From an uncultured Planctomycetales bacterium (lineage in GTDB: Bacteria > Planctomycetota > Planctomycetia > Isosphaerales > Isosphaeraceae): a stretch of 34,940 nt of DNA. Shown here one piece after another: positions 1 to 8,868 of the stretch. Numbering within the stretch: the first letter of the stretch is position 1; every line of letters begins with the position of its first letter. Both the position numbers and the translations under genes were made by a program. The stretch lies in assembly GCA_903926465.1 (NCBI GenBank), contig CAIYJE010000026.1, positions 1 through 34,940 on the forward strand. Reading direction: 5' to 3'. The notes under the pieces were generated by a model. It was given only the letters and a program-made list of their open reading frames with translations. It ran no database searches and was not told where the DNA came from.

Positions 1-819
1 AACACCAGCACAATCATGGGCCAGAAGGTGCCGATTGCTGAAGAGGTCAAGATTGCCGCCGAGGCTGGTTACCAGGCCATTGAGCCCTGGATCCGGGAAC
101 TCGATGCCCACGTGGAGGCCGGCCATTCGCTCGACGACCTGCGCAAGCAAATTGCGGACGCCGGTATGGTGGTCCCCAGCGCCATCGGCTTCTTTGAGTG
201 GGTGGTTGACGATCCTGCTGCCCGCAAGAAGGGGCTGGACGAAGCCCGGCGGAGCATGGAACTGGTGCGGAAGGTTGGCGGGACGCGGATTGCCGCACCG
301 GCCGTGGGTGCCACCGATATCTCGGGTATCAGCCTGCAGGCCATCGGAGACCGCTATCTCGACGTTCTGAAGCTCGGTCGCGAGATCGGCGTGATTCCAG
401 AGATCGAGGTCTGGGGCTTCTCCAAAACCCTGACAAGGCTGGCCGATGCCTGTTACGTGGCGATCTCGGCCGGCGAGAAAGACGCCTGCATTCTGGCCGA
501 CGTCTACCACCTGTACAAGGGCGGTTCGGCCGTTGGCGGCTTGCACCTGCTCCGTGGCGAGAATCTGCCGGTCTTCCACATGAACGACTACCCCGGTCAC
601 CTGTCACCCGAGAAGATCAATGACGCTGACCGGGTTTACCCGGGCGATGGTGTTGCCCCGCTGGGTGAGGTGATCCGGACCTTGCGGGATGTTGGCTTCA
701 ACGGGTACCTGTCGCTGGAATTGTTCAATAAAGAGTACTGGGCCCAAGATCCCAAATTGGTCGCTCGCACCGGGCTAGAGAAGACCAAGGCGGCGGTTAC
801 GGCCGCGCTCAAGGGGTGA
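1..819 (+). CDS. Sugar phosphate isomerase/epimerase-like TIM-barrel protein (5' truncated)
   Basis: The reading frame is open from base 1, and the residues before the first ATG (base 16) read NTSTI, the usual first beta strand of this family, so the true start lies upstream of the window. The visible 272 residues match the xylose isomerase-like / AP endonuclease family 2 fold. Likely metal ligands can be seen as EIEVW (bases about 400-414), ADVYH (about 496-510), HMNDYPG (about 577-597) and LSLELF (about 709-726), the E-D-H-E order of this fold. Family members isomerise or epimerise keto sugars or inositol derivatives in the cytoplasm; the substrate cannot be read from sequence. A hairpin with a T-tract follows at 868-912, so this is probably the last gene of its transcript. 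The family call is firm, the reaction is not. Confidence 0.85.
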   Translation, partial: NTSTIMGQKVPIAEEVKIAAEAGYQAIEPWIRELDAHVEAGHSLDDLRKQIADAGMVVPSAIGFFEWVVDDPAARKKGLDEARRSMELVRKVGGTRIAAPAVGATDISGISLQAIGDRYLDVLKLGREIGVIPEIEVWGFSKTLTRLADACYVAISAGEKDACILADVYHLYKGGSAVGGLHLLRGENLPVFHMNDYPGHLSPEKINDADRVYPGDGVAPLGEVIRTLRDVGFNGYLSLELFNKEYWAQDPKLVARTGLEKTKAAVTAALKG

Positions 820-867
820 GTTGCCGCATTGGGTTGGCCACGCTAGCTGCTGAAATTTGAACCCGTG

Positions 868-912
868 ACTTGGCTTCTTGTCTGAAAAGCATGGAGCCAA
901 GTTTTTTGTTTT
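868..912 (+). terminator. Rho-independent terminator after the TIM-barrel gene
   Basis: An 8-bp perfect stem is formed by ACTTGGCT (868-875) and AGCCAAGT (895-902). The loop can pair further (CTT with AAG). The right arm runs straight into TTTTTGTTTT. It sits about 50 bases after the stop at 819 and about 50 bases before the MATE gene. Confidence 0.7.
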
Positions 913-963
913 GACACGGCGATTTCACTTGTAGGACTGCCGCCCGCGGTTGTCGCTGATTTC

Positions 964-2379
964 ATGAATTTGGTAGAGCCTCAATTGGATGCTGGCGAAA
1001 CGGACCCTGCCGCCTCAACCGCGCGCGGACAGGTTTGGGCAGAGACCCTGGCCACGCTGGCTTTGGCCTGGCCCGTGGTCCTTGCCGAGCTGGGCTGGAT
1101 GGCCATGGGGGTGGTGGATCTGGTCATGGTTGGCCGGTTGGGTCCAGAGGCCATTGGAGCCGTGGGGCTGGGGAATATCACGTATTTCGCAATCGAGGTC
1201 TTTGCGATGGGGGTTTTGCTGGGACTCGATTCCGTGATTTCACAGGCGTTTGGCGCGAAGCAGATTGCCGATTGCAATCGCTGGCTGGTCCAGGGCATTT
1301 ACGTGGCGCTCATGGCAAGCGTGCCAACCATGCTGGGGGTTACGCTGCTGGTCCCTTGGTTGCCAAGCTGGGGGCTGGCACCAGAGGTGGTAACACCGGC
1401 CGCTACGTACCTGAGTATCCTGAACTGGGGAACCCCGCCCTTACTCCTGTACTTCGTGATCCGGCGTTATCTTCAGGCCATGAACGTGGTGAGGGCGGTC
1501 ACGGTTACCTTGATCGCTGCGAACGTGCTCAACTTGGTTGGGAACTGGGTGCTGATTGGTGGCCATTGGGGCTTGCCGGCGTTGGGGGTGGCTGGATCAG
1601 CCTGGGCCACAAACATCTCGCGGCTGGCGATGTTCCTGACGCTTTTGGTGGTGGCGGTGGTGCATTCTTTAAAAGCCGGTACCGGGCTGCTGCGGGTGCC
1701 GCTTGGCCCGAACTGGGCATGGATTGGCCGGTTGCTGGTGCTTGGTGCCCCGATTGCCGCCCAGTTTGGCCTGGAGGTGGGCGTTTTTGGTGCGGCGGCC
1801 CTACTGGCCGGCCGGCTCGGTCCAACGGCGCTGGCGGCTCATGAAGTGGTGCTGAACGTGGCAAGCGTAACGTTCATGGTTCCGCTCGGCATTTCATCGG
1901 CTGGTTCGGTGCGTGTGGGGCAGGCGATTGGTCTGGGAGATCCGTTGGGGGCGGCGCGGGCCGGATGGGTGGCACTGGGAATTGGGGCCTGCTTCATGAT
2001 GCTGGCGGGCCTGACCTTCTTGCTGATCCCCCGATCCATTCTGAGCGTGTTTACCGACGAGGCTCAAGTCATTCGGATCGCGTTGCCGTTACTGGGAATT
2101 GCCGCGATGTTTCAGCTTTTTGACGGGCTGCAGGTGGTGGCGGGCGGTGCGCTCAGGGGCACGGGTGAAACGCAGGTCCCCATGTATGTGAACCTGGCGT
2201 CTCACTGGACCATCGGTTTGCCGATTGGGTTTGTGCTGGGGTTCCCACTTGGCTGGGGCGTGTTTGGGCTCTGGATTGGTCTGGCGTTGGGCCTGATCTG
2301 TGCGGGCGGCTCGCTGCTTTTTTCCTGGTGGCGAACCGTGAAGAAGCTCAAGACCGTCGAACCAGTGTCGCCGGCTTGA
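964..2379 (+). CDS. MATE family multidrug/metabolite exporter
   Basis: This 471-residue protein is the usual length for the multi antimicrobial extrusion family: 12 hydrophobic segments in two homologous six-helix halves. After a hydrophilic N-terminus of about 28 residues comes a first helix with the family-typical WPVVLAELGWMAMGVVDLVMVG. The segment LGPEAIGAVGLGN and, in the second half, LGPTALAAHEVVLNV are the matching positions of the internal repeat. It would export cationic drugs or metabolites across the inner membrane in exchange for Na+ or H+. The ATG at 964 is the first good start; a TTGACA at 911-916 could be a -35 box but has no convincing -10 partner. The gene converges on the epimerase gene with only 15 bases between stops. 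Substrate unknown. Confidence 0.9.
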   Translation: MNLVEPQLDAGETDPAASTARGQVWAETLATLALAWPVVLAELGWMAMGVVDLVMVGRLGPEAIGAVGLGNITYFAIEVFAMGVLLGLDSVISQAFGAKQIADCNRWLVQGIYVALMASVPTMLGVTLLVPWLPSWGLAPEVVTPAATYLSILNWGTPPLLLYFVIRRYLQAMNVVRAVTVTLIAANVLNLVGNWVLIGGHWGLPALGVAGSAWATNISRLAMFLTLLVVAVVHSLKAGTGLLRVPLGPNWAWIGRLLVLGAPIAAQFGLEVGVFGAAALLAGRLGPTALAAHEVVLNVASVTFMVPLGISSAGSVRVGQAIGLGDPLGAARAGWVALGIGACFMMLAGLTFLLIPRSILSVFTDEAQVIRIALPLLGIAAMFQLFDGLQVVAGGALRGTGETQVPMYVNLASHWTIGLPIGFVLGFPLGWGVFGLWIGLALGLICAGGSLLFSWWRTVKKLKTVEPVSPA

Positions 2380-2394
2380 TCTGTGACAGAACGC

Positions 2395-3297
2395 TCAGCC
2401 GGCCGCGTTCACCAGTTGGCCGATGGTTTTTTCCAGGAGCGGCGTGCCGCCGAACACCATGCCCAGCCTCTGGATTTTTCCGGTGGCAATCTGGTGCTTG
2501 GGTTGTGGGGTTTGGCCCTGAACTACGGCGCTTGACCCTGAAAGTTTCTGGGCGATCTGAGCCACTTCAAGATCTGAGACATAGCGATCTGTGCAATTGA
2601 ACGCATGGCCCGTGATCTGAATGGCCGGTGCATTGAGCAGCAAGGCCACAGCGCGGGCCACATCATCCACATGCACTTCCTTGCCGCCTCGCGTGCAAGA
2701 GACCGCCTGGCCTGCCAACACCTGTTTGACTAGCTCAAACCATTTGCTGTGCTCGGCCGGTTGAGCCAAACCGTAGATTCCCGTAGGCCGCAAGGCGCAA
2801 ACCGGGAAGCCGGAGCCTAGCCCGAAGCTGCTCACAAACGCCTCAATGGCGGCCTTGTGTGCGCCATAGTGGCTGGTGCTCCAAAGCGGGTGCGTTTCAT
2901 CAAGCGGCCGATCGTCAAGAATTCGCTCGTGGACCGCGCAGGTGGAGATGAAAATGAATCGTTTAACGCCGGCTTTGCGAGCTTCTTCAATCAGGTTGAT
3001 CGAGCCCACCACGTTCGTTTCCACGAAGTCGATCAGGTTACCTTCAGCGCCCCGGAAACCGGGGCCCGTGCGATCGAGCGCAGCATGCACCACGGCATCA
3101 CAGCCTGAAACGAACTCCGTATGCAACTGCCGGTTTCTGAGGTCCCCTTCCACCCATTCCAGTTCTTGATGCTGGGGCAGAGAGCTACCAATCCGGCCCG
3201 GCCGAAACCAGGCTCGAACCTGGTCTCCGCGGCTGAGCAAGCTGGCAACCACGGCTCGGCCTACAAAACCGGTCGCTCCCGTAACGGCAACTTTCAT
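2395..3297 (-). CDS. NAD-dependent epimerase/dehydratase (extended SDR)
   Basis: This is a 300-residue extended short-chain dehydrogenase. The Rossmann motif GATGFVG is at residues 7-13, the acidic turn GDL at 51-53, a Ser/Thr pair at 118-119 and the active-site Tyr144-X3-Lys148 (YGAHK). Such enzymes act on nucleotide sugars or on small carbonyl substrates in the cytoplasm using NAD(P). At 300 residues, and with a substrate half that lacks obvious UDP-galactose epimerase signatures, the substrate is open. The start is an ATG at 3297 at the beginning of the first beta strand (MKVAVTGATG). Its upstream region contains an intergenic repeat (3426-3520) and the terminator of the FKBP gene, so it probably has its own promoter in about 3300-3550. 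Confidence 0.85.
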   Translation of the reverse strand: MKVAVTGATGFVGRAVVASLLSRGDQVRAWFRPGRIGSSLPQHQELEWVEGDLRNRQLHTEFVSGCDAVVHAALDRTGPGFRGAEGNLIDFVETNVVGSINLIEEARKAGVKRFIFISTCAVHERILDDRPLDETHPLWSTSHYGAHKAAIEAFVSSFGLGSGFPVCALRPTGIYGLAQPAEHSKWFELVKQVLAGQAVSCTRGGKEVHVDDVARAVALLLNAPAIQITGHAFNCTDRYVSDLEVAQIAQKLSGSSAVVQGQTPQPKHQIATGKIQRLGMVFGGTPLLEKTIGQLVNAAG

Positions 3298-3425
3298 GGT
3301 CGGTGTGCTCCACTTGGCGAGGGGTTTCTCAAAGAATGATCGCTGTCTACCATTCCGTGCGGTTTACGATTGGGTTGCACATGGGGGGAGGGCTGCCCTC
3401 GGCGATCTCTTGGGGTCGTTTTGTG

Positions 3426-3520
3426 TGCAATCGATTCGTGAACCGCTAGAGGGGCAATTTCAAAACCTGAGACAGGCAACTCGCGGACTTTGAGCCAGCC
3501 CCGGTTTTGTAACGGCTTCT
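3426..3520 (+). repeat. 95-bp intergenic repeat, copy 1
   Basis: This is one of two related elements in the window; the other is at 12444-12538. The 64-bp core (3457-3520) matches the core of copy 2 at 53 of 64 positions with no gap by hand alignment. It forms an imperfect hairpin: TTTCAAAACC (3458-3467) pairs with GGTTTTGTAA (3503-3512) with one mismatch. The first 21 bp (3426-3446) is the reverse complement of the first 21 bp of copy 2 with one difference. It lies between the FKBP terminator and the start of the epimerase gene and encodes nothing recognisable. Palindromic extragenic elements of this kind are known in many bacteria; I do not know a name for this one. Confidence 0.75.
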
Positions 3521-3554
3521 TAGCTCATGCTGTGTGCGATCTGGTTGTGAGTGT

Positions 3555-3606
3555 TCCTAAAAAAGAACCGAGCCCGGGCCAACACAGATGCGTTGACCGG
3601 GCTCGG
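3555..3606 (-). terminator. Rho-independent terminator of the FKBP gene
   Basis: CCGAGCCCGG (3568-3577) and CCGGGCTCGG (3597-3606) form a perfect 10-bp GC-rich stem. Read on the minus strand the stem is followed by TTCTTTTTTAGG, a good U-tract. It lies 22 bases after the FKBP stop codon. The loop contains a second short pairing (CAAC with GTTG). Confidence 0.85.
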
Positions 3607-3628
3607 CAAAAATCGAGGACCAGCAAAA

Positions 3629-4390
3629 TCACTTGGCGTCTGGTTTTTCGATGTCCAGCAGTTCGATCTCGAAGACGAGCGTTGAGTTGGGTGGGATCAC
3701 CGGTGGGCTTCCGCCTTCGCCGTAGGCCAGCTCAGACGGGATAACCAGCCGGGCCTTGCCGCCGACCTTCATCTGCTGAACGCCATCGGTCCAACCCGCG
3801 ATGACCCGGTTGAGTGGGAACGAGATTGGCTCATTCCGCTTGTAAGAGCTATCAAACTCGGTGCCGTCGATCAGGGTCCCCTTGTAGTGGACCTTCACGG
3901 TGTCTGTTTCTTTGGGGTTGGCGCCAGTGCCTTCCTTGAGAGTTTCTACGTGAACCCCCTTGGCGGTCACTTTTACGCCTGGCTTCTTCTTGTTATCAGC
4001 CAGGAAGGTTGCCCCTTTTTTGAGGCTTTCTTCGCCGGCGGCCTTCATTTTGGCCTGCTGCTGGGCGATGAGCGCGGTCTTGAACTCTTCCATCACGGAT
4101 TCGAGTTCCGCATCGGTCAAGCGGCTCTTACCACCTGAAAGTCCGTCTTTGACGCCTTGAACCAGTTCGTTCACGTCGACGTCGATCTCTTGTTCCTTGA
4201 AGTTCTTGGCGAAGGCCAGGCCAATTCCGTAGCTGGCATCCTTTTTGAGATCGGCAGGGGAACGGGCAGGGGCGGTGGCCTTGACCTTGGCGGTGGCGGC
4301 GGCACCCTTTTCTTGCTGGGCAGAGAGGAAGGCGGGACCGGCGATCAGCAGGGCCGAGCCCCCGATCGCGGCGAGCATGGCGGACTTCAT
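3629..4390 (-). CDS. Exported FKBP-type peptidyl-prolyl cis-trans isomerase
   Basis: The 253-residue protein has a signal peptide (about residues 1-24, hydrophobic core AAIGGSALLIAGPAFL, likely cleaved after LSA), a helical FKBP N-terminal dimerisation domain (about 45-130) and a C-terminal FKBP domain (about 155-248). The latter shows VHYKGTLIDGTEFDSSY, GWTDGVQQMKVGG and ELAYGEGG, the strands and loops that form the prolyl isomerase pocket. The layout is that of Mip/FkpA proteins, which help fold secreted and outer membrane proteins in the periplasm. The start at 4390 is chosen because AAGGAG stands seven bases before it and because it opens directly into the signal peptide; a longer frame to 4450 has neither. 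A strong terminator follows at 3555-3606. It is divergent to the sulfatase gene. Confidence 0.93.
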   Translation of the reverse strand: MKSAMLAAIGGSALLIAGPAFLSAQQEKGAAATAKVKATAPARSPADLKKDASYGIGLAFAKNFKEQEIDVDVNELVQGVKDGLSGGKSRLTDAELESVMEEFKTALIAQQQAKMKAAGEESLKKGATFLADNKKKPGVKVTAKGVHVETLKEGTGANPKETDTVKVHYKGTLIDGTEFDSSYKRNEPISFPLNRVIAGWTDGVQQMKVGGKARLVIPSELAYGEGGSPPVIPPNSTLVFEIELLDIEKPDAK

Positions 4391-4603
4391 CGAAACTCCT
4401 TGTGGGGGTCGGCGGACCTTGGGTAGGTACCGAGTACAAACTCCTGGCAAACTGAATCTTTGAGCATAACGGACAAAACGGCCTGAACCTAGACCAAGTC
4501 GATATCAATGCGTGGTTACCGGCCTTGTCTACAGAAGGCCCAGGTGAGCAAAATCAAGTGAATCCAGGATGGAATTCCTGCGCTTTTAGTTGCGAGGCGT
4601 GCG

Positions 4604-6430
4604 GTGAAAAAAAGGGAATTGATACTATCGCTGGTGGCAATTCTGGGTGCTCCTGGGCTCTTTTGCCGGGCCGAGACCGCCACCAAACCCCCAAATGTCA
4701 TCGTGATTGTGACAGACGACCAGGGTTACGCCGATGCGGGATTCATGGGCAACCCGGTCATAGAAACCCCCAGGCTTGATCGCCTGGCCGCCTCTGGCAC
4801 CGTTTTGACGCGGTTCTACGTGACTCCGGTGTGTGCACCGACCCGAGCCGCGCTGCTCACAGGTCGGTACCCGTATCGCACGGGCGTTGTAGACACGTTT
4901 CTGGGCCGGGCTCTGATGGACCCTGCCGAGCGAACTCTGGCCGAACGGCTTTCCGACAAAGGATACGCCTGTGGGCTTTTTGGAAAGTGGCACCTGGGAG
5001 ACTCATACCCCATGCGCCCTGGCGACCAGGGTTTTGCCAGTTCCCTGGTTCACCGCGGGGGCGGGATTGGCCAGCCGTCTGACCCACGCGGAGGGTCAAG
5101 CTACTTCGACCCAATTCTGTTCCGGGACGGTCGACCTGAAGTGATTCACGGATACTGTACAGACATTTTTGCCGAAGCTGCACTGGAGTTTGTGAACCGG
5201 AACCGTGAGCAGCCGTTTTTTTTGATGCTGGCCTTCAACGCTCCCCACACACCGCTTGAAGTGCCAGAAGCTGACGTAGCGGTGTATCACAACAAGGATC
5301 TGAGCCCGGCCGCGTTTCCGAGCGTGGGTCCAAAGCTGCCTGCCCCGGTTGATGTTTCTGTAGTTGAACGGGTTTATGGCATGATCTCCCGGGTAGACCA
5401 GAACGTAGGTCGGCTTATAGATCGGATTGAATCTCTGGGATTGAGTAATCAGACTTTGGTGATCTTTCTGGGCGACAACGGGCCCGAGCAGCTTCGCTTC
5501 AACGCCGGTCTGAAGGGATTGAAAGGCAGCCTGTTCGAGGGCGGTATCCGGGCCCCTTGTGTGGTGAGCTGGCCCGGCAAGGTGCCGGCTGGCAAACGAA
5601 CGGCAGACCCCGTGGCGGTGATTGACCTGGCCCCTTCCATTCTAGACGCCTGCGGCATGGCGGCCGATCCGTCCATGGATGGCCGGAGTGCCTGGCCGCT
5701 GCTGACGGGTGTGGTGGATTCTCTGCCCGAACGGCCGTATGTGGTTCAGTGGCACCGGGGCGAAGTGCCCCAGCCTCAACGCGCGTGTGCGGTGGTAGAA
5801 AAGCGTTGGAAGCTGCTTCAGCCCCGGGGAGCCTGGGAGCTTGATCCCATGCGTTTCGGGCCGTTCCAGCTCTTTGATCTGATCCAGGATCCGTTTGAAG
5901 AAACCGATGTGGCGGCCAAGCATCCAGAGATCACGGCCCGGTTGCAGGCGGTTTATGACGCTTGGTTTGAGCAGATGCGGGTTTCACGCGGGTTTGACCC
6001 GCTCAGGATTTTTGTGGGTGCGCCCGAGGAAGCGGTGACCATGCTCACCCGCCAAGACTGGCGTGGCCCCCATGCCGGCTGGGAGCCGAACAGCGAAGGG
6101 TTCTGGGAACTTGAAGTGAGCCGCACAGGGCGGTATCGGGCGCGGATCGAGTTCAAGGCTGCGGCGCAACCGCAGCGATTAACGGTCAAGATTGGTGATC
6201 AAGTTCGACGGGTCGAGGTGCCAGCCGATGACGGGGTTTGTGTCATCACAGACCTACGGCTGGAGCAGGGGCCAGCGCGGTTAGAGACCTTCGTTGAAGA
6301 AAGCCATTCCGCGCCCCCGCCCACCAATCGCCGCGGCGTTCAGTTTGTGGAGCTGGAGTGGGCGGGCGGTCTAAAAGAATCGCAACCCGCGTTACTCATG
6401 CCTGAGCGAGGTGATGGGGTCAACCCGTGA
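4604..6430 (+). CDS. Secreted type I sulfatase (arylsulfatase family)
   Basis: This is a 608-residue protein with a GTG start (4604) preceded by GAGG at about 6 bases. A signal peptide covers about residues 1-23. The sulfatase core begins with the metal-binding TDDQG (37-41) and carries the catalytic CAPTR (77-81), in which Cys77 is expected to be oxidised to formylglycine by a separate enzyme. GKWHLGD (about 128-134) and GDNGPE (about 290-295) are further active-site motifs. The last 110 residues look like a beta-sandwich appendix often seen on planctomycete sulfatases. The likely role is removal of sulfate esters from polysaccharides outside the cytoplasm; the exact substrate cannot be told. 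Its 3' end overlaps the convergent ABC permease gene by 39 bases. Confidence 0.93.
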   Translation: MKKRELILSLVAILGAPGLFCRAETATKPPNVIVIVTDDQGYADAGFMGNPVIETPRLDRLAASGTVLTRFYVTPVCAPTRAALLTGRYPYRTGVVDTFLGRALMDPAERTLAERLSDKGYACGLFGKWHLGDSYPMRPGDQGFASSLVHRGGGIGQPSDPRGGSSYFDPILFRDGRPEVIHGYCTDIFAEAALEFVNRNREQPFFLMLAFNAPHTPLEVPEADVAVYHNKDLSPAAFPSVGPKLPAPVDVSVVERVYGMISRVDQNVGRLIDRIESLGLSNQTLVIFLGDNGPEQLRFNAGLKGLKGSLFEGGIRAPCVVSWPGKVPAGKRTADPVAVIDLAPSILDACGMAADPSMDGRSAWPLLTGVVDSLPERPYVVQWHRGEVPQPQRACAVVEKRWKLLQPRGAWELDPMRFGPFQLFDLIQDPFEETDVAAKHPEITARLQAVYDAWFEQMRVSRGFDPLRIFVGAPEEAVTMLTRQDWRGPHAGWEPNSEGFWELEVSRTGRYRARIEFKAAAQPQRLTVKIGDQVRRVEVPADDGVCVITDLRLEQGPARLETFVEESHSAPPPTNRRGVQFVELEWAGGLKESQPALLMPERGDGVNP

Positions 6431-7981
6431 GGCCCGTCTGGCGGGGTAAACTGCGGCCAGGGTGGTGATCAGGCACGCGATCAGTGGTGCGCCCAGCACC
6501 AGCCAAGCCGGGAAGATGAAGATTGAACCTGGAATGGGGGTATGGGTTTGCGGCTCCATGATGGCCTTGGCAATCCGATCGCCAGGGAACGAGGCCAGAT
6601 AGGCCAAGGCCAGGCCCAGCAAGCCGCCGAGCAAGCCAATAAGCACCCCCTCGATCAGGAAGATGGCCTGAATTTGCCCGTTACGTGCCCCTAGCGCCTT
6701 GATGATCCCGATCTCTCTTGTGCGTTCCAGCACGCTCATGATCATGGTGTTTGTGATTCCGAGCGCAGCCACTGTCAGGGCAACCACGGCCACAAAGGTG
6801 GTGGCAATGGTGATTAGCAAGAGGTTCATTCGGACCGTATCGATAATTTGCGCCAGGGAGGATGCGTAGAGGCCGAGTTTTTCAAGCTCCTTGGCGACCG
6901 ACTTCACGTGCGCTTCATCGTCTACGGTAACCACCGCGTTCTCAAATCCATGGTCGCGGGCCCAGGTGGTGCGAAGGTAAATGGACGCGGCGGCCTGCGG
7001 CGGCATAATCACCTCGGCATGGTGGAGCCGCCATGCGTTGGGATTGGGTGGGTTGGGGTCGCCGTCCATAAACTGGCGAACCACACCCGAGATCGTGAAT
7101 TCATCCTCGAAATTTTCGAAGTTGTCCTTGGGCGGTGACAGCCGTAGGTTTTGAAAGAGCTTGGTGGCCGCGGTGCGTTCACTGACGCTTATGGGCAAGA
7201 AGGGGACCATCCCCTTGAGGCGGGTCAGAAAGCTGCGAATAGACTCCAGGTCATCGTCCGAGAGGTGAGCTTCGCTATGTTTCAGGATTGCCAGTAGTGA
7301 AGGGGCCGCCGAGCGTCTGAACTCACTCTTGATCCTGATCTTCCTTCCAATGGCCGCGCCAACGTCGTCTCCCTCAAACCCCCAGCGATACAGCAGGTAT
7401 TCATGCACAATCACGCTGTTATACTGGTTCGCTTCCCCAAATCCACCGGCGATGAGGCGATCTCGATAGTCGGGGCTGCCTGGGGTTGCCGAGACCACTT
7501 CCACCGATTCCTCGGGAGTGTCGGCGCCCAGAAGTTCTGCCTTGCCGTTGAATGAGACGCTGGGCTGAACCGCCTGAACGTGGTTCAGGCCCTGGACCTT
7601 GAGCAGGGTTTCTGGCGTGAGTGGGGCCAGTTCCGTGGGCGAGGCGCCTTTGAACCGCTTGGACAGTGCGGCCTCCAGCCGTTTTCGCTTGGCGTCGCTC
7701 ATGACGCCTGTGGGAGTTTTGGCGGCTGCCGGAACGTCTTCTTCGCGGGTTTCGAACCGGGTCCGGACTTCAATCTTGCGCAGGGCGTCAGCATCGCGGA
7801 ACAGAGAGAGAATGGCGTGATCGACACCGCGGCCAATGGACAGGCTCATGACCAGCGTGAAGGTGCCCACCATCACGCCGATCACCGTCAGCATCGTGCG
7901 GACCTTCTGCTGCCGCAAGGCCGATAGTGCAAACGCGGCAAGGTCTCGAAACCGCATGATCCTTGGGCTCCCTCTGGGCAT
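6392..7981 (-). CDS. ABC transporter permease, MacB/FtsX family
   Basis: About 529 residues with the MacB layout: a first membrane helix near the N-terminus ([20 protein letters not shown]), a large extracytoplasmic domain of about 330 residues, then three helices that form the FtsX domain near the C-terminus, including the conserved [15 protein letters not shown] stretch. It should pair with the ATPase encoded just upstream (8003-8686), giving a mechanotransmission type ABC system rather than a classical transporter. I place the start at ATG 7981, six bases after GAGG; an ATG at 7957 ([11 protein letters not shown]) also fits the family, and a TTG at 7993 is possible. Its end overlaps the convergent sulfatase gene by 39 bases. 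Substrate or partner unknown. Confidence 0.9.
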   Translation of the reverse strand: MPRGSPRIMRFRDLAAFALSALRQQKVRTMLTVIGVMVGTFTLVMSLSIGRGVDHAILSLFRDADALRKIEVRTRFETREEDVPAAAKTPTGVMSDAKRKRLEAALSKRFKGASPTELAPLTPETLLKVQGLNHVQAVQPSVSFNGKAELLGADTPEESVEVVSATPGSPDYRDRLIAGGFGEANQYNSVIVHEYLLYRWGFEGDDVGAAIGRKIRIKSEFRRSAAPSLLAILKHSEAHLSDDDLESIRSFLTRLKGMVPFLPISVSERTAATKLFQNLRLSPPKDNFENFEDEFTISGVVRQFMDGDPNPPNPNAWRLHHAEVIMPPQAAASIYLRTTWARDHGFENAVVTVDDEAHVKSVAKELEKLGLYASSLAQIIDTVRMNLLLITIATTFVAVVALTVAALGITNTMIMSVLERTREIGIIKALGARNGQIQAIFLIEGVLIGLLGGLLGLALAYLASFPGDRIAKAIMEPQTHTPIPGSIFIFPAWLVLGAPLIACLITTLAAVYPARRASRVDPITSLRHE

Positions 7982-8002
7982 TTCGCCCCTCAATCCAGAA
8001 AC

Positions 8003-8686
8003 TTAACCAACAACCAGCCCGTCTTGCATGCGCACAATGCGAGTGGCAGCCCGGGTGGCCAGATCTTCATCGTGCGTAACCATGACCAGAGTGGTGCCAT
8101 GGCGTTCCAGATGCACAGAGAGCAGGGCCAAGATTTCTTGGGCGGTTGAGGAGTCAAGGTTGCCGGTTGGTTCGTCGGCCAGCAAGACCGTGGGCCGATT
8201 GACCAGGGCCCGCGCAATGGCCACGCGCTGATGTTCGCCGCCCGAAAGCTGGTTGGGCCGATGTTCAATCCGGTGCGCCAGGCCGACCGATTCTAGAGCC
8301 AGCCTGGCCGTTTCTCGCCGCTCGCCGGCGGGGCGGCCGGCGAAAATCATGGGCAGTTCCACGTTTTCCAGGGCGGTGCGAGATCCGATCAGGTTGTAAG
8401 ACTGGAAGATCATGCCCACCGTGCTCAGCCGGTAGGCCGCCTGCTGATGAGGGTCCAGTGCACTCAGTTCCTGGCCGGCGACCGAGATCTTGCCACTGGT
8501 CGGCCGGTCCAGCCCTCCCAGCAGGTTCAAGAGTGTCGATTTGCCAGACCCAGACTTGCCGAGCAGCGCCACCCGCTCTCCGGGTTGCAAGGCAAACGAG
8601 ACCCCCCGCAGTACCGGGACCGGGTGAACCCCGCCCCCGTACACTTTCACCAGATCTACCACCTCAATTGCCGGCGATTGCACCAT
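8003..8686 (-). CDS. ABC transporter ATP-binding protein, LolD/MacB type
   Basis: This is a 227-residue ATPase with Walker A GKSGSGKST (residues 43-51), Q-loop in MIFQSYNL (about 92-99), signature LSGGE (147-151), Walker B VLLADE (167-172) followed by PTGNLD, and a switch histidine in MVTHDED. LSGGEHQRVAIARAL and DEPTGNLDS are typical of the LolD/MacB/FtsE group. Start ATG 8686 has GAGAGG three bases upstream; a longer frame from GTG 8716 has no such support. The gene stops about 20 bases before the permease start, so the two form an operon. The ATPase drives conformational change in the permease; what it moves is not evident. Confidence 0.93.
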   Translation of the reverse strand: MVQSPAIEVVDLVKVYGGGVHPVPVLRGVSFALQPGERVALLGKSGSGKSTLLNLLGGLDRPTSGKISVAGQELSALDPHQQAAYRLSTVGMIFQSYNLIGSRTALENVELPMIFAGRPAGERRETARLALESVGLAHRIEHRPNQLSGGEHQRVAIARALVNRPTVLLADEPTGNLDSSTAQEILALLSVHLERHGTTLVMVTHDEDLATRAATRIVRMQDGLVVG

Positions 8687-8730
8687 GGACCTCTCTTCAA
8701 GCCCCTTCCAGAGCACCCGATTTCCAATTC

Positions 8731-8760
8731 TTGACAGCGGCTGTTAACCTTGTCGATAGC
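8731..8760 (+). promoter_or_regulatory. Possible sigma70-type promoter for rarA
   Basis: A perfect TTGACA lies at 8731-8736, and 18 bases later stands GATAGC, which keeps only the ATA core of a -10 box. It is in the divergent region between the ABC operon and rarA. The -35 box is convincing, the -10 is weak, so this is tentative. Confidence 0.3.
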
Positions 8761-8868
8761 CGCAAGGGCAGATTCAACGTGGTTTGACTTCCGCTTGCCA
8801 GGGCCGTAGCGGACCTGCACCATGAAGCGGCAGATTTTTGAACACCCGCTGGCCGAGGATCGGAATCA

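Noticed and set aside
911-935. TTGACA before the MATE gene as a promoter
   Set aside because: The box overlaps the T-tract of the upstream terminator and no -10-like hexamer stands at 16-18 bases.
1035-1844. 269-codon frame inside the MATE gene
   Set aside because: Same strand, other frame; the translation is Gly/Arg/Trp-rich without membrane segments, while the MATE frame is complete.
3426-3520. Interpretation of the 95-bp repeats as a CRISPR or IS remnant
   Set aside because: There are only two copies nine kilobases apart, no spacers, no coding remnant and no target-site duplication that I can see.
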